Positions 12,189 through 23,231 of a stretch of DNA of 64,000 nt are shown piece by piece; position 1 is the first letter of the stretch, and every line of letters starts with the position of its first letter. Source of the stretch: Syncephalastrum monosporum B8922 (Eukaryota; Mucoromycota; Mucoromycetes; Mucorales; Syncephalastraceae); assembly GCA_000697355.1 (NCBI GenBank), contig JNEN01001282.1, positions 62,001 to 126,000 on the forward strand. Reading direction: 5' to 3'. Under the pieces are notes generated by a model. It made no database searches and was not told where the DNA came from. It saw nothing but the letters and a program-made list of their open reading frames with translations. A program made the translations under genes and the position numbers.

Positions 12189-13604
12189 TTATTCTTGAGG
12201 ATCGGCAATACCATCCTCCATAATGGCGAACTGGCACTCGTTCTCGGGCAAGGAAGGAGAGTCGTAAACTTTGCAGATACGGTTGACGCCCTTGGCCTTT
12301 TTTAAATAAAGACTACACCAACAAGAATACTAAGTTTTGCATGCTTTAGATATGACATTGCTTACCGCGTGCAAGAAGCGTGGGCGATGATATTGCCACC
12401 TGCTGGTTTCTTTGGATCGGGATTGAACATGGACATACCGCCGTCTACTTGCGCTACGACTTGATTGGTGATAACCACCGCCACACCGTACTACATATAT
12501 GTTAAGAAAGGTAAGCCTCCTTTTCAGGCAATATGAACTCCACGTACTTCGTCAGCGAGACGTTGGAGCTGGCGTAAGAACTGAGCCAGATGGGTTTGGC
12601 GCGCGGCGAGTTCACCGCGGCCGGCATAGTCGGTACGGTAGAGTGACATGGCGCTATCCACGATCAAGATGGCAAATCTATCCACCCACGACATCAGTTC
12701 TATGCCATCGCGAGCAGAATGCCGAATACTTACCGAGCCTGCGACATCATGCATGCTGCTTGAATCAGAAGTGAAGTCTGATGGTCGGTGTTATAGGCGC
12801 GCGCATAGGCGATGTTGTCCAGAGTTTGTTCACCATCGAGCGAAAATCTGGATTGTTGTGAGGGACACGTCCCAAATCAATTTTTGCAGCTCACCTTTGG
12901 GCAATGGACAGGATACGACTCGGTCGGAAGGTACTTTCGGTATCGATGTACAGCGCTTTGCCACCGCCACCTCCAATGCTTGTCGGCAGCTATATCTGTG
13001 ATGAGCAAAGCGACCTCGTAGACCCGCTGATAGAGTACCTGGGCTGTGACAGCCAGCATGTGGCACAATTGACTCTTTCCGGTACGGAACTCGCCGAAGA
13101 TCTCTGTGATGGACCCAGTCTCGATACCACCTGCAATCATATGAGAATGTCGTCTCATTTAAGCTTGTTAAATAATACCTCCCAGTGCTTTATCGAGTTC
13201 CTTAGAGCCGGTTGTGATCCAAACAATATCTTGGCGACGCTCATGCACATCCATAGCCGTCGTGAAGCCCATGTTAATCAACTTGGAAGCTGACATAGAA
13301 GAGGTGAGCCGTCTTTTGCGTGTTGATCGTTCGTGACATACCTTCCATGAGGAGCTTGTCTGCCTTGTTCTCTGAGATGCCCTTGACGGCCAGAAGCGTT
13401 TTTTTGGGAGCGTAGGCGATGGCCTCGACGGTGTAGAAGCCGGCTTCCTGCAACTTTTTGATGTCGGTGCTCGAGATTCCGCTTTTCTAGAGGCAGTTGT
13501 CAGGATCAGCCCCTCATTTCTCAGGGAAAGCGTACCTCGAGTTCTTGAATGAGAAATGGACCATAGTCTTCCTCGTCCTGGGTGTTGGTCGCCTGTGAGC
13601 TCAT
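12189..13604 (-). CDS. RAD51: RAD51 recombinase
   Basis: This is the eukaryotic RecA-type recombinase that forms the strand-exchange filament in homologous recombination. There are nine exons: 13536-13604, 13342-13486, 13179-13289, 13039-13130, 12895-12989, 12734-12847, 12548-12677, 12366-12490 and 12189-12312, totalling 334 residues. The N-terminal helix-hairpin-helix domain carries [20 protein letters not shown]. Walker A is GEFRTGKSQ, followed by [14 protein letters not shown]. Walker B is [18 protein letters not shown], and the C-terminal core has [14 protein letters not shown] and [23 protein letters not shown]51 rather than DMC1 is supported by [20 protein letters not shown] and the short N-terminus. 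The usual IDTEGTF is IDTESTF here. A GGCGCG/ACGCGT element lies about 115-130 bp upstream. Identification is secure. Confidence 0.96.
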
Positions 13605-13715
13605 TTTGGATAGAATGAAACGGACGAAAAAGTAAAGGTTGTAAAAAATTAGGTCAAAGAATCGGGTCCTGAGGGACGGGAAAAACTCAAGAGGTTGTAC
13701 GCGCAGCAAACATTA

Positions 13716-13732
13716 TTTTGGCGCGTACGCGT
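13716..13732 (-). promoter_or_regulatory. E2F/MCB-like element upstream of RAD51
   Basis: TTTTGGCGCG is immediately followed by TACGCGT, about 115-130 bp upstream of the RAD51 start. ACGCGT is the MluI cell-cycle box and TTTSGCGC the E2F-type site known from G1/S genes. The same core occurs before SMC2 and UNG in this window. Function is inferred from sequence only. Confidence 0.5.
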
Positions 13733-14907
13733 GTAAACTCAGCATTTCTAAAAACAGCCTTTTGGTTGCCATGGTAATGTATGTCTTTAAAAGGTAGAGT
13801 CTGGTTTCTACATCTTTTCATTGGTGAGCTCTCTGAACACCTCTCATTTTACCAAGTGAGTTGAAGGTATATCGGCGTATTTCGCTACTCAAATTACGGC
13901 TCGCCGTCCTGCCTCAAAGGCTCATATTTAGGCCGGTTTCCCCAGTCCTGTCCCGACAACAAACTGCCAGGATAGCTAGACCGCCTGACCAGCTTACTCG
14001 GTCTAACTTGGTCCTCGATGGGAATGTAGATTACACGCTTATCAATTATATAAAAAAGTAGGCTTCCGTAACTGAATAATTACATGAGCAGATCGCTGGA
14101 GATCCGGGCTCAGTTCCCTATCAGGACGTCTTCATGTCAGATCCTTTTTGGCTGTAAGGACGGCCCAGTTGGATAAAGGAACCAAAAGAAAAGTGGATAG
14201 AAATTATAGGGAGCAACAAATAGAATCTAGATGTCACGATTTTGCTAGTGATTGAACACTGTAGCTCTTCTACTATTTAAGGAAAAAGAGCTGAGCCAAC
14301 CTATCATAACATACTGCTAATATCCAGTATATCTCATGCTGAGGGTGGGAAAGCCCATAGCAAGGACGGCTATATTGTACCATCTTCCCGCGTACGCGAA
14401 GTGTAAACGGGTATAGAGACTGGCCCCTCAAGTGGTGGAAAACGGACTAAAGTAAGTGAATGTTATGTGGAGATGCGAAGACCCGTAGTCGAAGGCGAAG
14501 AGGATAATTCAGAGCCGTACAGCAAACAGGATGCCACTCTTGGACGAAGCGAAGCGAGTTTCACCACAGTGCATAAAATAATACGTTCTCTAAGTAGCTT
14601 AACTCCCACAGGCGGATCCTACGAAGCCAGACAAATCTTTCGCAGTCGTGCTGACGTGTCGTAGAATCCACTGTCTCTGTTCCTTTTTCTGAGGTCATGG
14701 TGCAGCCTACGTCTTCCTTCACGGCAGTCTCTTTTCCTACTGTCAAAGGTGAGACTGTTAAAGTCTTCCCGGTTGAATTTGTGAATTTTGACTATCAAGT
14801 ATAGAGAATGCAGATGAAGTTCTTGCTAATCTGACACCATGTCAGCGAACACGTATGACTTCAGCAACTGCCCATCGATAAACGTAAACGGCGTAAGGGC
14901 AAAATAG

Positions 14908-15212
14908 ACATTGAATATGAGACATTAACACACGTTTCAGTTCCGCTCCGTCCTCGCTTTCCTTCTTCCCCGTTTGCGTCATTCTAGCCTAAGCGGTCGG
15001 TAGCCGGTATCACCGTCGACTACATTTCTCATAGACATGTGTCTTTGCGCCAAATATCAGCCGTACTCCCACCGGTAAGAAACTGTTGAATGTGATGTTG
15101 AAGTTGTGACGTGGTCAACACGCTATGAGCGCGCATCGACGACTCCGGCTTTGGCCGCGTAGGTATGTAGAAGAAATGAAGTGCAGTCCACGAGAACGGA
15201 TTTCGGAACGAA
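14908..15212 (+). repeat. Dispersed repeat, copy A
   Basis: The first 38 bases (14908-14945) are identical to 35198-35235. Similarity continues through a pyrimidine-rich block, a TAGACATGTG block, a GCGCCAAAT block and GGTAAGAAACTGTT to about 15110. The part from about 14945 to 15212 also aligns, inverted and more diverged, with 10940-11200. There is no ORF of note. It looks like a short non-autonomous element or solo terminal repeat of unknown type. Confidence 0.75.
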
Positions 15213-16756
15213 ATTTCGTAGGCTCGTTATCTTAGCATGTGGATGTGATGATAAAAAGCAGAGCTTGTGGATGGGATAGTCTGCATGTCGCTGACTGTAA
15301 CTGTAAAGCTTCTGCTCTACGGAGTACGTCCTATATCCTGCAACCTATATGTAACTCCATTCGACTCACGTACTGATAGCTAAGATTACAAGTACGGTAT
15401 TTGATACGTTGCTATTCCCGGGTAAAAACTGATTAAATTCTGTCTGGATGGGAACTAGGATGTGTTGAGAGAGCACTGATCGATGGACTTGACATGAATG
15501 TGTACTTGAGACGCTGAGTTCCCATGAAAGGGAGACGCTCAGCCAACGCACGGAAGATTCGATTATGGTGTCTCATTCCGGGATCAAAGCAACATATTAC
15601 CGATGCTTTGGATGGGCGAGCAAACATCAGAAACTTTTGCTCCTGCGAGTGGTAAAATGGTGGTTTCAAACACAAAGATTATAAAAAAAAAGGGGCTCAA
15701 ACCGTTTTTGTCAGATGATTGAGCTTGCTCTTCCTCCTTGACAGTTTTCAATATCATGATTGGTTTCTGCGTCATTGGACCAGAGTTTCTCTTTAGCTGT
15801 TATGGAATCCATGGCAGCCATGGTATGCCCGAAAATAAAGCTGCTGTTCAATGGGCGCCATAGAAAGCAAGGGAAAGTGCTTTCCTTGTCCAAGTATCGA
15901 CCGTCGATGAAATAAGACTGCGTATCGGGAGCATTTGCAAGTAGAGGAAAGCACTGCATCATTGTCTCGCAGGTACTGGTTTATACGCTCAAGACATAAA
16001 ACCCGGCTGATAGAATCTATGTAGCAGCAAGTAAGGCAATGTATGCCAGGCTGCAGAGTGTCTCCTCGAAGCGTTTGGTGACGGCAAGCAAGAGAACAAA
16101 CTACTTATTACGGCGGTGTAGCGCAACCGCAATAAGTCGTAATTGGTCGGCTGGAGCTGGCAGTGTGCTGCTGACACAATGTGATTTCTCGCTCGGGTAG
16201 CATTAAGGTACGCATGTTCGTTTGAAATGGCAATGGAGTACAACGATGGAAAGAAGGAGGCAGGGAGGTATTAATTCGACAGCCAGATATAGAACGTGTA
16301 TGCTTTGCACAGTCCCTTTGTCACGAGCAATGATCTACTAAAAACAGCCACGCCGCCCTCGCTTAAAATACTATTTGCTATAGAGACAGGTGTGGTAATC
16401 TGTCTAGCTCTTGTTTGGGCAGGGCATATTCTATGCATGCTTATAGATAAGCGCATATCACGCTATGACATAGTGGACATCGTTCAGAAGGTGGCGAGAT
16501 TTGTGATAGGCTACTTTTGGCCCAATGATGTGAAACGGTGGAGCATCATTGGGGCGCAATACGGGCGGGCCCCCCCTTCTTTTCAGCAGAGAAAAAGTTC
16601 TTTTTCACAACTCCTAATTACCCCAGTGCCATTCTTTTTTTGCTCTTTTTTACTCTTTTTCTTTCTTGCTACTTCACTTACGCAATCTCTCTTTTCCATT
16701 TCTCTTATTTTTAATTGACACATCCTTGGTTGTGTGTACGAAATAATTAACCCATT

Positions 16757-18495
16757 ATGGACTTGAGAGTGGGCAACAAATACCGCATTGGTCGAAAGAT
16801 CGGTTCTGGCTCTTTCGGAGACATTTACCTGGGTAAGCTAATACATATATGCACTTTGACATTGGAATGTTGTCATAATTCATACTTTATAAAAAAAAGG
16901 CACGAATGTTATCACGGGCGAAGAAGTGGCAATCAAGCTCGAGTCGGTGAAAGCCAAGCACCCTCAGCTGGAATACGAAGCCAAGGTGTACAAAGCACTG
17001 TCGGGTGGAGTTGGTATACCCTTTGTACGATGGTATGGCACCGAATGCGACTATAACGCCATGGTCATTGACCTTCTTGGACGTAAGTTTATACTTTTTC
17101 TCCCTCCCTCTGTCCTTTTTTGTTTGTTGTGTTTGAAAAAAGGCCCCTTCCAATGTATTGCATCACCCAAATTCCAACGACTGACGTCTTCGTTTCCCTT
17201 CTTTCCTTTTCTTTCCTTTCTGTCCATCATATAATGATGCATAGCGTCGCTGGAGGACCTGTTCAACTTTTGCAACCGGAAATTCAACATCAAGACCGTC
17301 TTATTGTTAGCAGATCAAATGGTGAGTCATTGTGGTTGGTTGCTGCTTTCTTGCGTTATTTTTCTCTTTTTTCCCTTTGGGGTACCCAATGACTTTTTTT
17401 TTTATGTTCTATGGTGAAACGTTTATTTATGGCGATATTGCAATTGTTAGCTTTCCCGAATCGAGTACATCCACTCCAAGAACTTTATCCATCGTGATAT
17501 CAAACCGGATAACTTTTTGATGGGTATCGGTAAGCGGGGCAACCAAGTCAACGTCATTGATTTTGGTCTCGCAAAGAAATACCGCGACCCGAGGACGCAT
17601 CTCCACATTCCCTACAGAGAAAACAAGAACTTGACCGGTACCGCACGTTATGCGAGTATCAACACACATTTAGGCGTGGGTAAGATAAGAGATGAAAAAG
17701 ACACTTTCATGTGCACTTGTTCTGATCTCGGTATAATTGCTTCTGCTATTGTTAGAGCAATCACGGCGAGACGATCTTGAGTCGCTTGGTTACGTACTCA
17801 TGTACTTCTGCCGCGGTCAACTACCATGGCAAGGACTTAAGGCAGCAACCAAGAAACAGAAATACGACCGCATCATGGAGAAGAAGATGACAACTCCGAC
17901 TGAGTTGCTTTGCCGCGGGTTCCCGAGCGAGTTTGCCATTTACCTCAACTATACGCGCTCGCTCCGCTTCGACGACAAACCTGACTACTCTTACCTCCGC
18001 AAGCTGTTTAGGGATCTATTTGTCCGGGAAGGATTTCAATATGACTATGTCTTTGACTGGACCGTGTTCAAAATGGTAAGAAAAGAAGAGCAGGGACCGT
18101 CCGATGGATTCAAGACTCGACTGTCTTTATATTCTGATTTAATTTAACATGTTTCTAACTCACAGGAGAAGGAAGGCGCGCAATACCAGCAGCAACAACG
18201 ACACCAGCAGCAGGCAGGGGCAGGCGATCCCATGGATCAGGATGAACTAAGATCGCCCCGACGATTGGATAATAACAATGGAGGAGGATCGTCGTCGCGC
18301 GCTGTCGCACCCCCCACCGGCGATCAGACCACCTCTTTCCGTCGTTCGACCCCGACCACCACGAAATCGCCTGTATCTGGGCTCAAGGCGAACGTATTAC
18401 CACCCACATCCCGAAACATACCGTCTGCTAATGTGAGTTACATCTGACTCGTATGCGTGTGCATTATCTAATGTTTCGCGTCTCGATAGCCCTGA
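16757..18495 (+). CDS. Casein kinase 1 (HRR25 / CK1 delta-epsilon type)
   Basis: This is a Ser/Thr kinase of the CK1 family with roles in DNA repair, vesicle traffic and ribosome biogenesis in fungi. Exons are 16757-16832, 16900-17082, 17245-17321, 17451-17679, 17756-18075, 18166-18432 and 18490-18495, giving 385 residues. Seen in order are the glycine loop [18 protein letters not shown] (catalytic Lys), the CK1-specific [25 protein letters not shown] (catalytic loop), [11 protein letters not shown] (DFG), and the SIN variant of the APE motif in [11 protein letters not shown]. The tail after about residue 295 is Gln-, Ser- and Pro-rich. The final exon holds just one Pro codon and the stop. 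The Hrr25-type kinase domain is secure. Confidence 0.95.
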
Positions 18496-19108
18496 ACGCA
18501 CACGTTGGGAGCGCGCGCACATGGCCATCTTGAAACCATGGCTCGTATTTCTTTCGAATGATCGCCAAGGATGAAGTACATATTGGAGGACGCATATCTT
18601 GTTTCTTTCCAGATAACCAAATTCCACCACACATACACACATACACACACACACACGCACGCACGCACAGGCAAACTACGAATTTCTTTCTACTCTTCCT
18701 TCTCTATTTCTTTGACCTCCTCTTTCCATCCCTGACTCTTCTTACAAGTAAAGAGCTACAAACAATTATTGTATCGAAGCACACGAGAGCATGGCCGAGT
18801 ATATATGCCTAAACGTAGAAATTTGCCACTTTTTTAATAGTATGACACAGGCATGTGTGAAAAGTAGTCAGCTTAAGCATGTATATCAAGCCATGTGAGA
18901 GATGCTGCAGCCCGCCAGTTTGGAATTGCATCATGCGACGTGACGTCTGTCCATTGTGAGACACACAAAAATAGTGTGTTGTAGGCAGCAACATTGATCC
19001 AATCGAGCGGAACGGAGACGCGTCTGCTCATTTTTATACAATATATCGTCTATTTTATCTTTTTTATTCTCTTTCGCCCTTTCTGATTCCCCAGCAACCA
19101 CCTTTCAG
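18496..19108. other. Intergenic with AC microsatellite
   Basis: This is the 3' flank of CK1 and the promoter of the LCL2-like gene. An AC/ACGC repeat occupies about 18626-18669, and pyrimidine-rich DNA follows. No gene is seen. Confidence 0.6.
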
Positions 19109-19503
19109 ATGATGCGACACACAGTTTTGATGATGACTGCCATGGTAATCATCATGGCGGGCGTGGCACGCGGTTTTGATCTGAAACACATGCTGTTTGG
19201 TGATGACGACGAAAACGAGGCAGCATTCGGCGCAACTATGTTTGGGAATGGGGCGCCTTTAAGAGGTAACATACGAAGTGAAGGATAAGAAAGATAGAGC
19301 ATGTGAGTTTGAGACTCACTGGTTCATGTACGACGCGTTTGACAGGCCAGGAAGCATGCAATGGCTATCTGTGCCAAGATACGCAAGCGTGCGTAAAGGC
19401 GCCGATAGACTGCCCGTGTGAGCACTCGACAACAAAATGCCCGGTCGGCGACTGGTATACGTGTATTCGTGGGGACCAATCCTGCGAGTCCTTGTTTCCT
19501 TGA
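19109..19503 (+). CDS. LCL2-like small secreted cysteine-rich protein
   Basis: A 104-residue secreted protein resembling fungal long-chronological-lifespan protein 2, which yeast genetics places in ER-associated degradation. Exons are 19109-19265 and 19346-19503. The N-terminus is a hydrophobic Met-rich signal peptide (VLMMTAMVIIMAGVARG). It is followed by an acidic FGDDDENEAAFG stretch and the conserved ACNGYLCQDTQACVKAPIDC-PC motif. Eight cysteines in the mature region suggest disulfides. It is slightly shorter than typical LCL2 proteins and its C-terminus (CIRGDQSCESLFP) differs from the usual lysine-rich end. The two exons join in phase and restore the motif. Family assignment rests on the cysteine pattern; function is inferred. 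Confidence 0.75.
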
Positions 19504-19944
19504 TCGATCCATTCTTCCTCCGCTCGCCACGACCTGCTGCCAACCTGCTTCTTTTCAGGGGAAGTTCTAACAACACACACACTTACACACATACACGCAC
19601 ACACACGCACACGTACACATTCACATACACAACGCACAATGAATGATAAAACCCAAATGTCCCGGAAAAAGGCGCTCCCGCCTTTTTCTCTTATCCCTAC
19701 TTTATTTTCATTGTCCATACACACGTATATATATATCTATATCCATATCCATATAGACATATATATATATATGTACATCAACATCATCCTCATCTAGAAC
19801 GCTTAATTCTTTCTTCTCTTTTATTTGGTCTTGTACTTTTCTTTTTCTAATCTTTATTCTTTCTCTCTCTCTCTGTCTCTCTCTTTTCTGCTCTCTGCCT
19901 CTCTCTTCTATACCAGGATCAATCATCCAAACCAACCGACCATC
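19504..19944. repeat. Intergenic AC and AT microsatellites, pyrimidine-rich leader
   Basis: An AC repeat covers about 19571-19630 and an AT-rich repeat about 19726-19775. A CT-rich stretch (about 19840-19910) leads into the zinc-finger gene. No gene is seen. Confidence 0.75.
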
Positions 19945-20427
19945 ATGCTCTTTGAAGATCCTATCCCATCACCCTCGACCTCCTCGACCTCTTCGTCCTG
20001 CGACAGTCTCAAACACAAAATGCTATACAAAACCGAGTTTTGCCGGAACTGGACCGAGTTGGGCCAATGCCGATATGGCAGAAAGTGCCGTTACGCCCAC
20101 GGACTGGCCGAGCTACGCGAAGTGACAAGACCGACCCGGTACAAGACCCAGATCTGTCGAGCTTACCACGTCGAGGGTACCTGCCCGTACGGTGTCCGGT
20201 GTACTTTCATCCACGACTTGCCGTCCACCCAGTATTGGTCGTCGCTGCCCGTCCCTTCCACGAGGACCGAGTCGCGTTTCTTTCGCAACGCCAACAGACG
20301 TTCTCAGCCTCTCTTGCTCGCGTCGTCGTCCATCTCCTCGGCTGCTTCCTCCTCGTCTTCGTCCTCTACCTCTAGCTCCTCATCTCTCGTGGATGACATA
20401 CGCCAACCCACGTGGGGCTGGATGTAA
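19945..20427 (+). CDS. Tandem CCCH zinc-finger RNA-binding protein (tristetraprolin/TIS11 family)
   Basis: A single-exon gene for a 160-residue protein with two CCCH fingers. TIS11/tristetraprolin relatives bind AU-rich elements in mRNA 3' UTRs and promote decay. Finger 1 is [20 protein letters not shown] followed by CRYAHG; finger 2 is [20 protein letters not shown] followed by CTFIHD. Both have the family C-x8-C-x5-C-x3-H spacing, each preceded by the YKTE/YKTQ lead-in. The Ser-rich N-terminus (residues 8-24) and C-terminal poly-Ser tract (about 120-148) are low complexity. It is shorter than animal TTP but similar in size to the minimal fungal forms. The target mRNAs are unknown. Confidence 0.92.
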   Translation: MLFEDPIPSPSTSSTSSSCDSLKHKMLYKTEFCRNWTELGQCRYGRKCRYAHGLAELREVTRPTRYKTQICRAYHVEGTCPYGVRCTFIHDLPSTQYWSSLPVPSTRTESRFFRNANRRSQPLLLASSSISSAASSSSSSSTSSSSSLVDDIRQPTWGWM

Positions 20428-20775
20428 GTCAAAGAAAAAAAAATTCTTCGTGTTCCTGTTTCATTGTTTTGTACTACTCCCTCTTCGTTTTATTATTTGC
20501 CACACCATTTCTTTCTCTTCCTCTTTTCCCTCTTTGTCGCATGAATCCAAAAATAAAAACATAATCCAAGCATAGCGTAAAACTAATGTGAGCGTATTAA
20601 GCAGATGTGTGTCGTGATGGTTGCGTGTGTGTGTGTGTATATGTATCAATGCGTGCGCGTGATCGCCGCCACGTTTCAGCTCTTGTTTTTTGTTACTTTG
20701 TTTCAAATCGCGCGCGTAATTCTACCAGACACATAAAAAAAAAGAGAGAGAACAGATGATCAGTAACTCTCGCTA
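20428..20775. other. Intergenic, convergent 3' ends
   Basis: T-rich and GT-repeat DNA lies between the convergent CCCH and NBP35 genes. No gene is seen. Confidence 0.6.
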
Positions 20776-21866
20776 TCACATAATTTTCTGTTTCGCACAG
20801 CGCTTATCGCTGCACTTACTGTCAATGATATCTTCGTAAGCGGTGCAAGCTGGTGAATCCGGGTGTTCCTCGAGAAAAGAGAGGCCCATGTCACAGGATT
20901 TGGCGATACGTGGGTCGAGCGGGATGCGGCCCAAGAGATCGATATCCATTTCTTTCGCAAGAGATTCGGCGCCACCGGTTGTGGGCGGGAAAATGATCGA
21001 CTCGCCGTGACAGTTGGGGCACACAAAGCCAGACATGTTCTCGACGACGCCCAGAATGGGGATGCCGACCTTGCGGCAGAAATCAATCTCCTTGCGCACG
21101 TCCTGGAGCGCGACTTCTTGCGGGGTCGTAATCACAATCGCACCGTCAATCCCGCTTTCTTTCAAATATTGGGCCACGGAAAGATGCTCGTCCGAGGTGC
21201 CTGGCGGGGTATCGACGAGCAAGAAGTCCAACTCGCCCCAGTCGACGTCCTTCAGGAATTGCTTGATCAAGCCATTCTTCTTGGGGCCACGCCAGATCAC
21301 GGCGTCATCCTTGTCGGGCAGCATGAATCCAATACTCATGACGCCGAGGTTGTCCTGGACAAAGACCGGTTGCCACCCGCTGTTGCTCTGGTGGATCTGC
21401 TCACCCACCAACCCCATGATAGTCGGGATCGACGGCCCGCAGATATCCACGTCCATCACGCCCACCTGCTGCTCCTCATCGTGTGCAAGCGCAAATGCGA
21501 GTTGCGAGGTGAAGCTCGACTTGCCAACGCCGCCCTTGCCCGACAGCACGAGGATCTTGTGCTTCACGGTCGACATGCGTGCTGTGATAAGTGCGATCGC
21601 TACTCGGGTTGTGCTGAGTCAGCAGTCGATCGTTGGAAGACCTGGCCGTCTTACCTGGATCAGGACCTTTAGGCGCAGTCGCGCAAATGTTTTGATTCGG
21701 GCAGCCTTCGCATGCCGAGGCTTTTCCTGCTTGATCGCTTTCGGTGCCCTGCAGCCCACATTTATAATGAGTAAGAATCAGCGTAAGCTTTCTTCTGTCA
21801 TATGCTTACGGGACAATGCTCCGGCGCATTCTCCGGTACTTGATCGTCCGTTCGTGGAGGTGCCAT
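20776..21866 (-). CDS. NBP35: NBP35 cytosolic Fe-S cluster assembly scaffold
   Basis: This is the P-loop NTPase scaffold (with CFD1) that builds 4Fe-4S clusters for cytosolic and nuclear proteins. Exons are 21810-21866, 21655-21748 and 20776-21599, giving 324 residues. The N-terminal ferredoxin-like site is C-x13-C-x2-C-x5-C within [20 protein letters not shown]. The deviant Walker A is [17 protein letters not shown]. The Mrp-family block [15 protein letters not shown] follows, and the bridging cluster motif is [10 protein letters not shown] (CPxC). The N-terminal four-cysteine motif distinguishes it from CFD1. Its clients would include DNA-repair Fe-S enzymes; UNG in this window is not one. 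Identification is secure. Confidence 0.95.
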
Positions 21867-22255
21867 TTGAGCGCTGCTGTACTGTATGAACAAGTGGTAT
21901 ATATGAAAGAAGAGAAATGGAGGTCAATGCAACGAAGAGTGTATAAAAAATAGAGAAAAAGAGACAGATGAAGCCTGACCAGGATCAGTTCTGATTGGTC
22001 AAACTTTTATGCCGAAGATCCGCAGCGAGATTTCTGCATGGTTACGTCTCATGCATATTCATTACCGCTGACTTGTCCTTCCGTTAAAAGAAGGCGTATT
22101 CTTTAACATCATTAATATCATTAATATCACCAGGTTCCCTAAACACAGTTGCAGATATGAATGTGCAGACAGCTTAATTGGTATGAGAACAGAATAAGAG
22201 AATGAGGAAGAGGGAGGAAGAGAGGCAGGGCGCATGTATGTGGAGTATCAGGACA
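21867..22255. other. Intergenic between NBP35 and the SNARE gene
   Basis: This is the NBP35 upstream region and the SNARE 3' flank. A short ATTAATATC direct repeat occurs near 22110-22130. No gene is seen. Confidence 0.55.
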
Positions 22256-23231
22256 TCAGCGGAAGAGGGCGAGAAGGACAAAGAAGACAAAGATCAAGAC
22301 GATCACGATACAGATGGATTCTAGCCGTCCCCCAGTGAGTTTCTTCCGACCATTTTCTATTACTTTGTCGCTTGACAACTTACTGTTCTCTTTGACCTTG
22401 CGTCCAACGTAGTCTAGCTTTCTTTTCGCCTTCTGCATCCGGGCGTCTGTCCGATCGACCATATCCGTCGTTTCATCAATCAGCTGCGCATGTGTGTCTA
22501 ACTCATCGCCAATGATCAGACCCAGCTCGCGTTGCCGCCGGATGGCATCCGACAACTGGTCCAAGTTTTGGTCTTGGTCTACATAATGACGCGAATGAGT
22601 CCACCAAACAAACGCCTTGCTAACCGTTGCATTCTGTACCGTCCATGATACGCTGTTGCAGCTGGAGGATCTGGCCATTCTCAAGATCACTTGGATCCAC
22701 TTCTTCGGTAGGCGAAAACCGGACCGACCGACCATGCTTGTTCCCCATCAAGAGTTGCCTAACGAATAGAGTAAGCATATCCAGGTAGTTATCTACGCAA
22801 CTTGCGGTAGCAGCATACCTTGCAGTTTCTTCGTCCTTGTTGCCCATCAAGGCTTCGAGCTTATCCACTTTAACCTGAAGCTTGATCAGCTTGTCCTCGT
22901 CGTCTTTAGTATTCCTAGACAGACAGGTAGACAGGTTTAAAAGTTAAAGTATACAGCGCAGCTGGCTTCGGCTTACGTGGTGCCCGACGCTTCTTCGGAA
23001 GAAAGCTGCTGCTCCAGCGTGTGCAGACCATCCCGTAGCTGTCCAAGGTTCTTTTGGAGAGTCGCTTCGTGCTTATCGTAGTTCAATCTACAAACAGTCC
23101 GGTTCATTGAACAGCGCTTCGTCCCATTCCCAATGAAGTTACTTTAGATCTTTCAGACGATTGCGTTCGTAGACAGTGGACAGCGTATTATCTGCGAGTA
23201 GCTCCAATCGCGAGGCCAGTTTGGAGTCCAT
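22256..23231 (-). CDS. Syntaxin-8-like Qc-SNARE, tail-anchored
   Basis: A membrane-fusion SNARE of the endosomal/vacuolar pathway, 245 residues. Exons are 23143-23231, 22977-23087, 22819-22914, 22640-22758 and 22256-22578. The start MDSKLASRLELLADNTLSTV resembles fungal Syn8/Fsv1 proteins. Two coiled-coil stretches follow (about residues 30-65 and 68-95). The SNARE motif is near residues 150-205, with the zero-layer Gln plausibly in IIGDELDTHAQLIDETTDMV. The C-terminus is a single anchor (ICIVIVLIFVFFVLLALF) with almost nothing after it, as expected for a tail-anchored protein. Syntaxin-8 fits best; a related Qc-SNARE such as Tlg1/syntaxin-6 cannot be excluded by eye. Confidence 0.82.

Larger units (their letters stand above)
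13605..16756. other. 3.1-kb gene-poor gap between RAD51 and casein kinase 1
   Basis: The divergent promoters of RAD51 and CK1 lie at its two ends. The middle holds repeat copy A (14908-15212) and several short ORFs without recognisable domains. The last 150 bp before CK1 are strongly pyrimidine-rich, as expected of a fungal promoter or 5' UTR. Confidence 0.6.

Noticed and set aside
12189..13604. DMC1 as an alternative identity for the recombinase
   Set aside because: The N-terminal domain and the [20 protein letters not shown] segment fit RAD51 better than DMC1.
14150..14225. tRNA-like A-box (GGCCCAGTTGGATAA)
   Set aside because: No B-box (GGTTCGANNCC type) at the right distance and no cloverleaf pairing could be drawn.
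15366..15962. Series of minus-strand ORFs that might be a decayed gene
   Set aside because: The frames do not join by plausible splice sites and none resembles a known family; more likely chance ORFs in a gene-poor gap.
16296..16718. 140-codon plus-strand ORF before casein kinase 1
   Set aside because: It begins at a non-ATG codon, runs into the pyrimidine-rich leader of the kinase gene and has no recognisable domain.
18626..19775. AC/AT repeats considered as a CRISPR-like or satellite array
   Set aside because: They are simple microsatellites without spacers or a fixed repeat unit.
20863..21889. Two long plus-strand ORFs (269 and 291 codons) opposite NBP35
   Set aside because: They are antisense shadows of the NBP35 exons; the minus strand carries all the family motifs.
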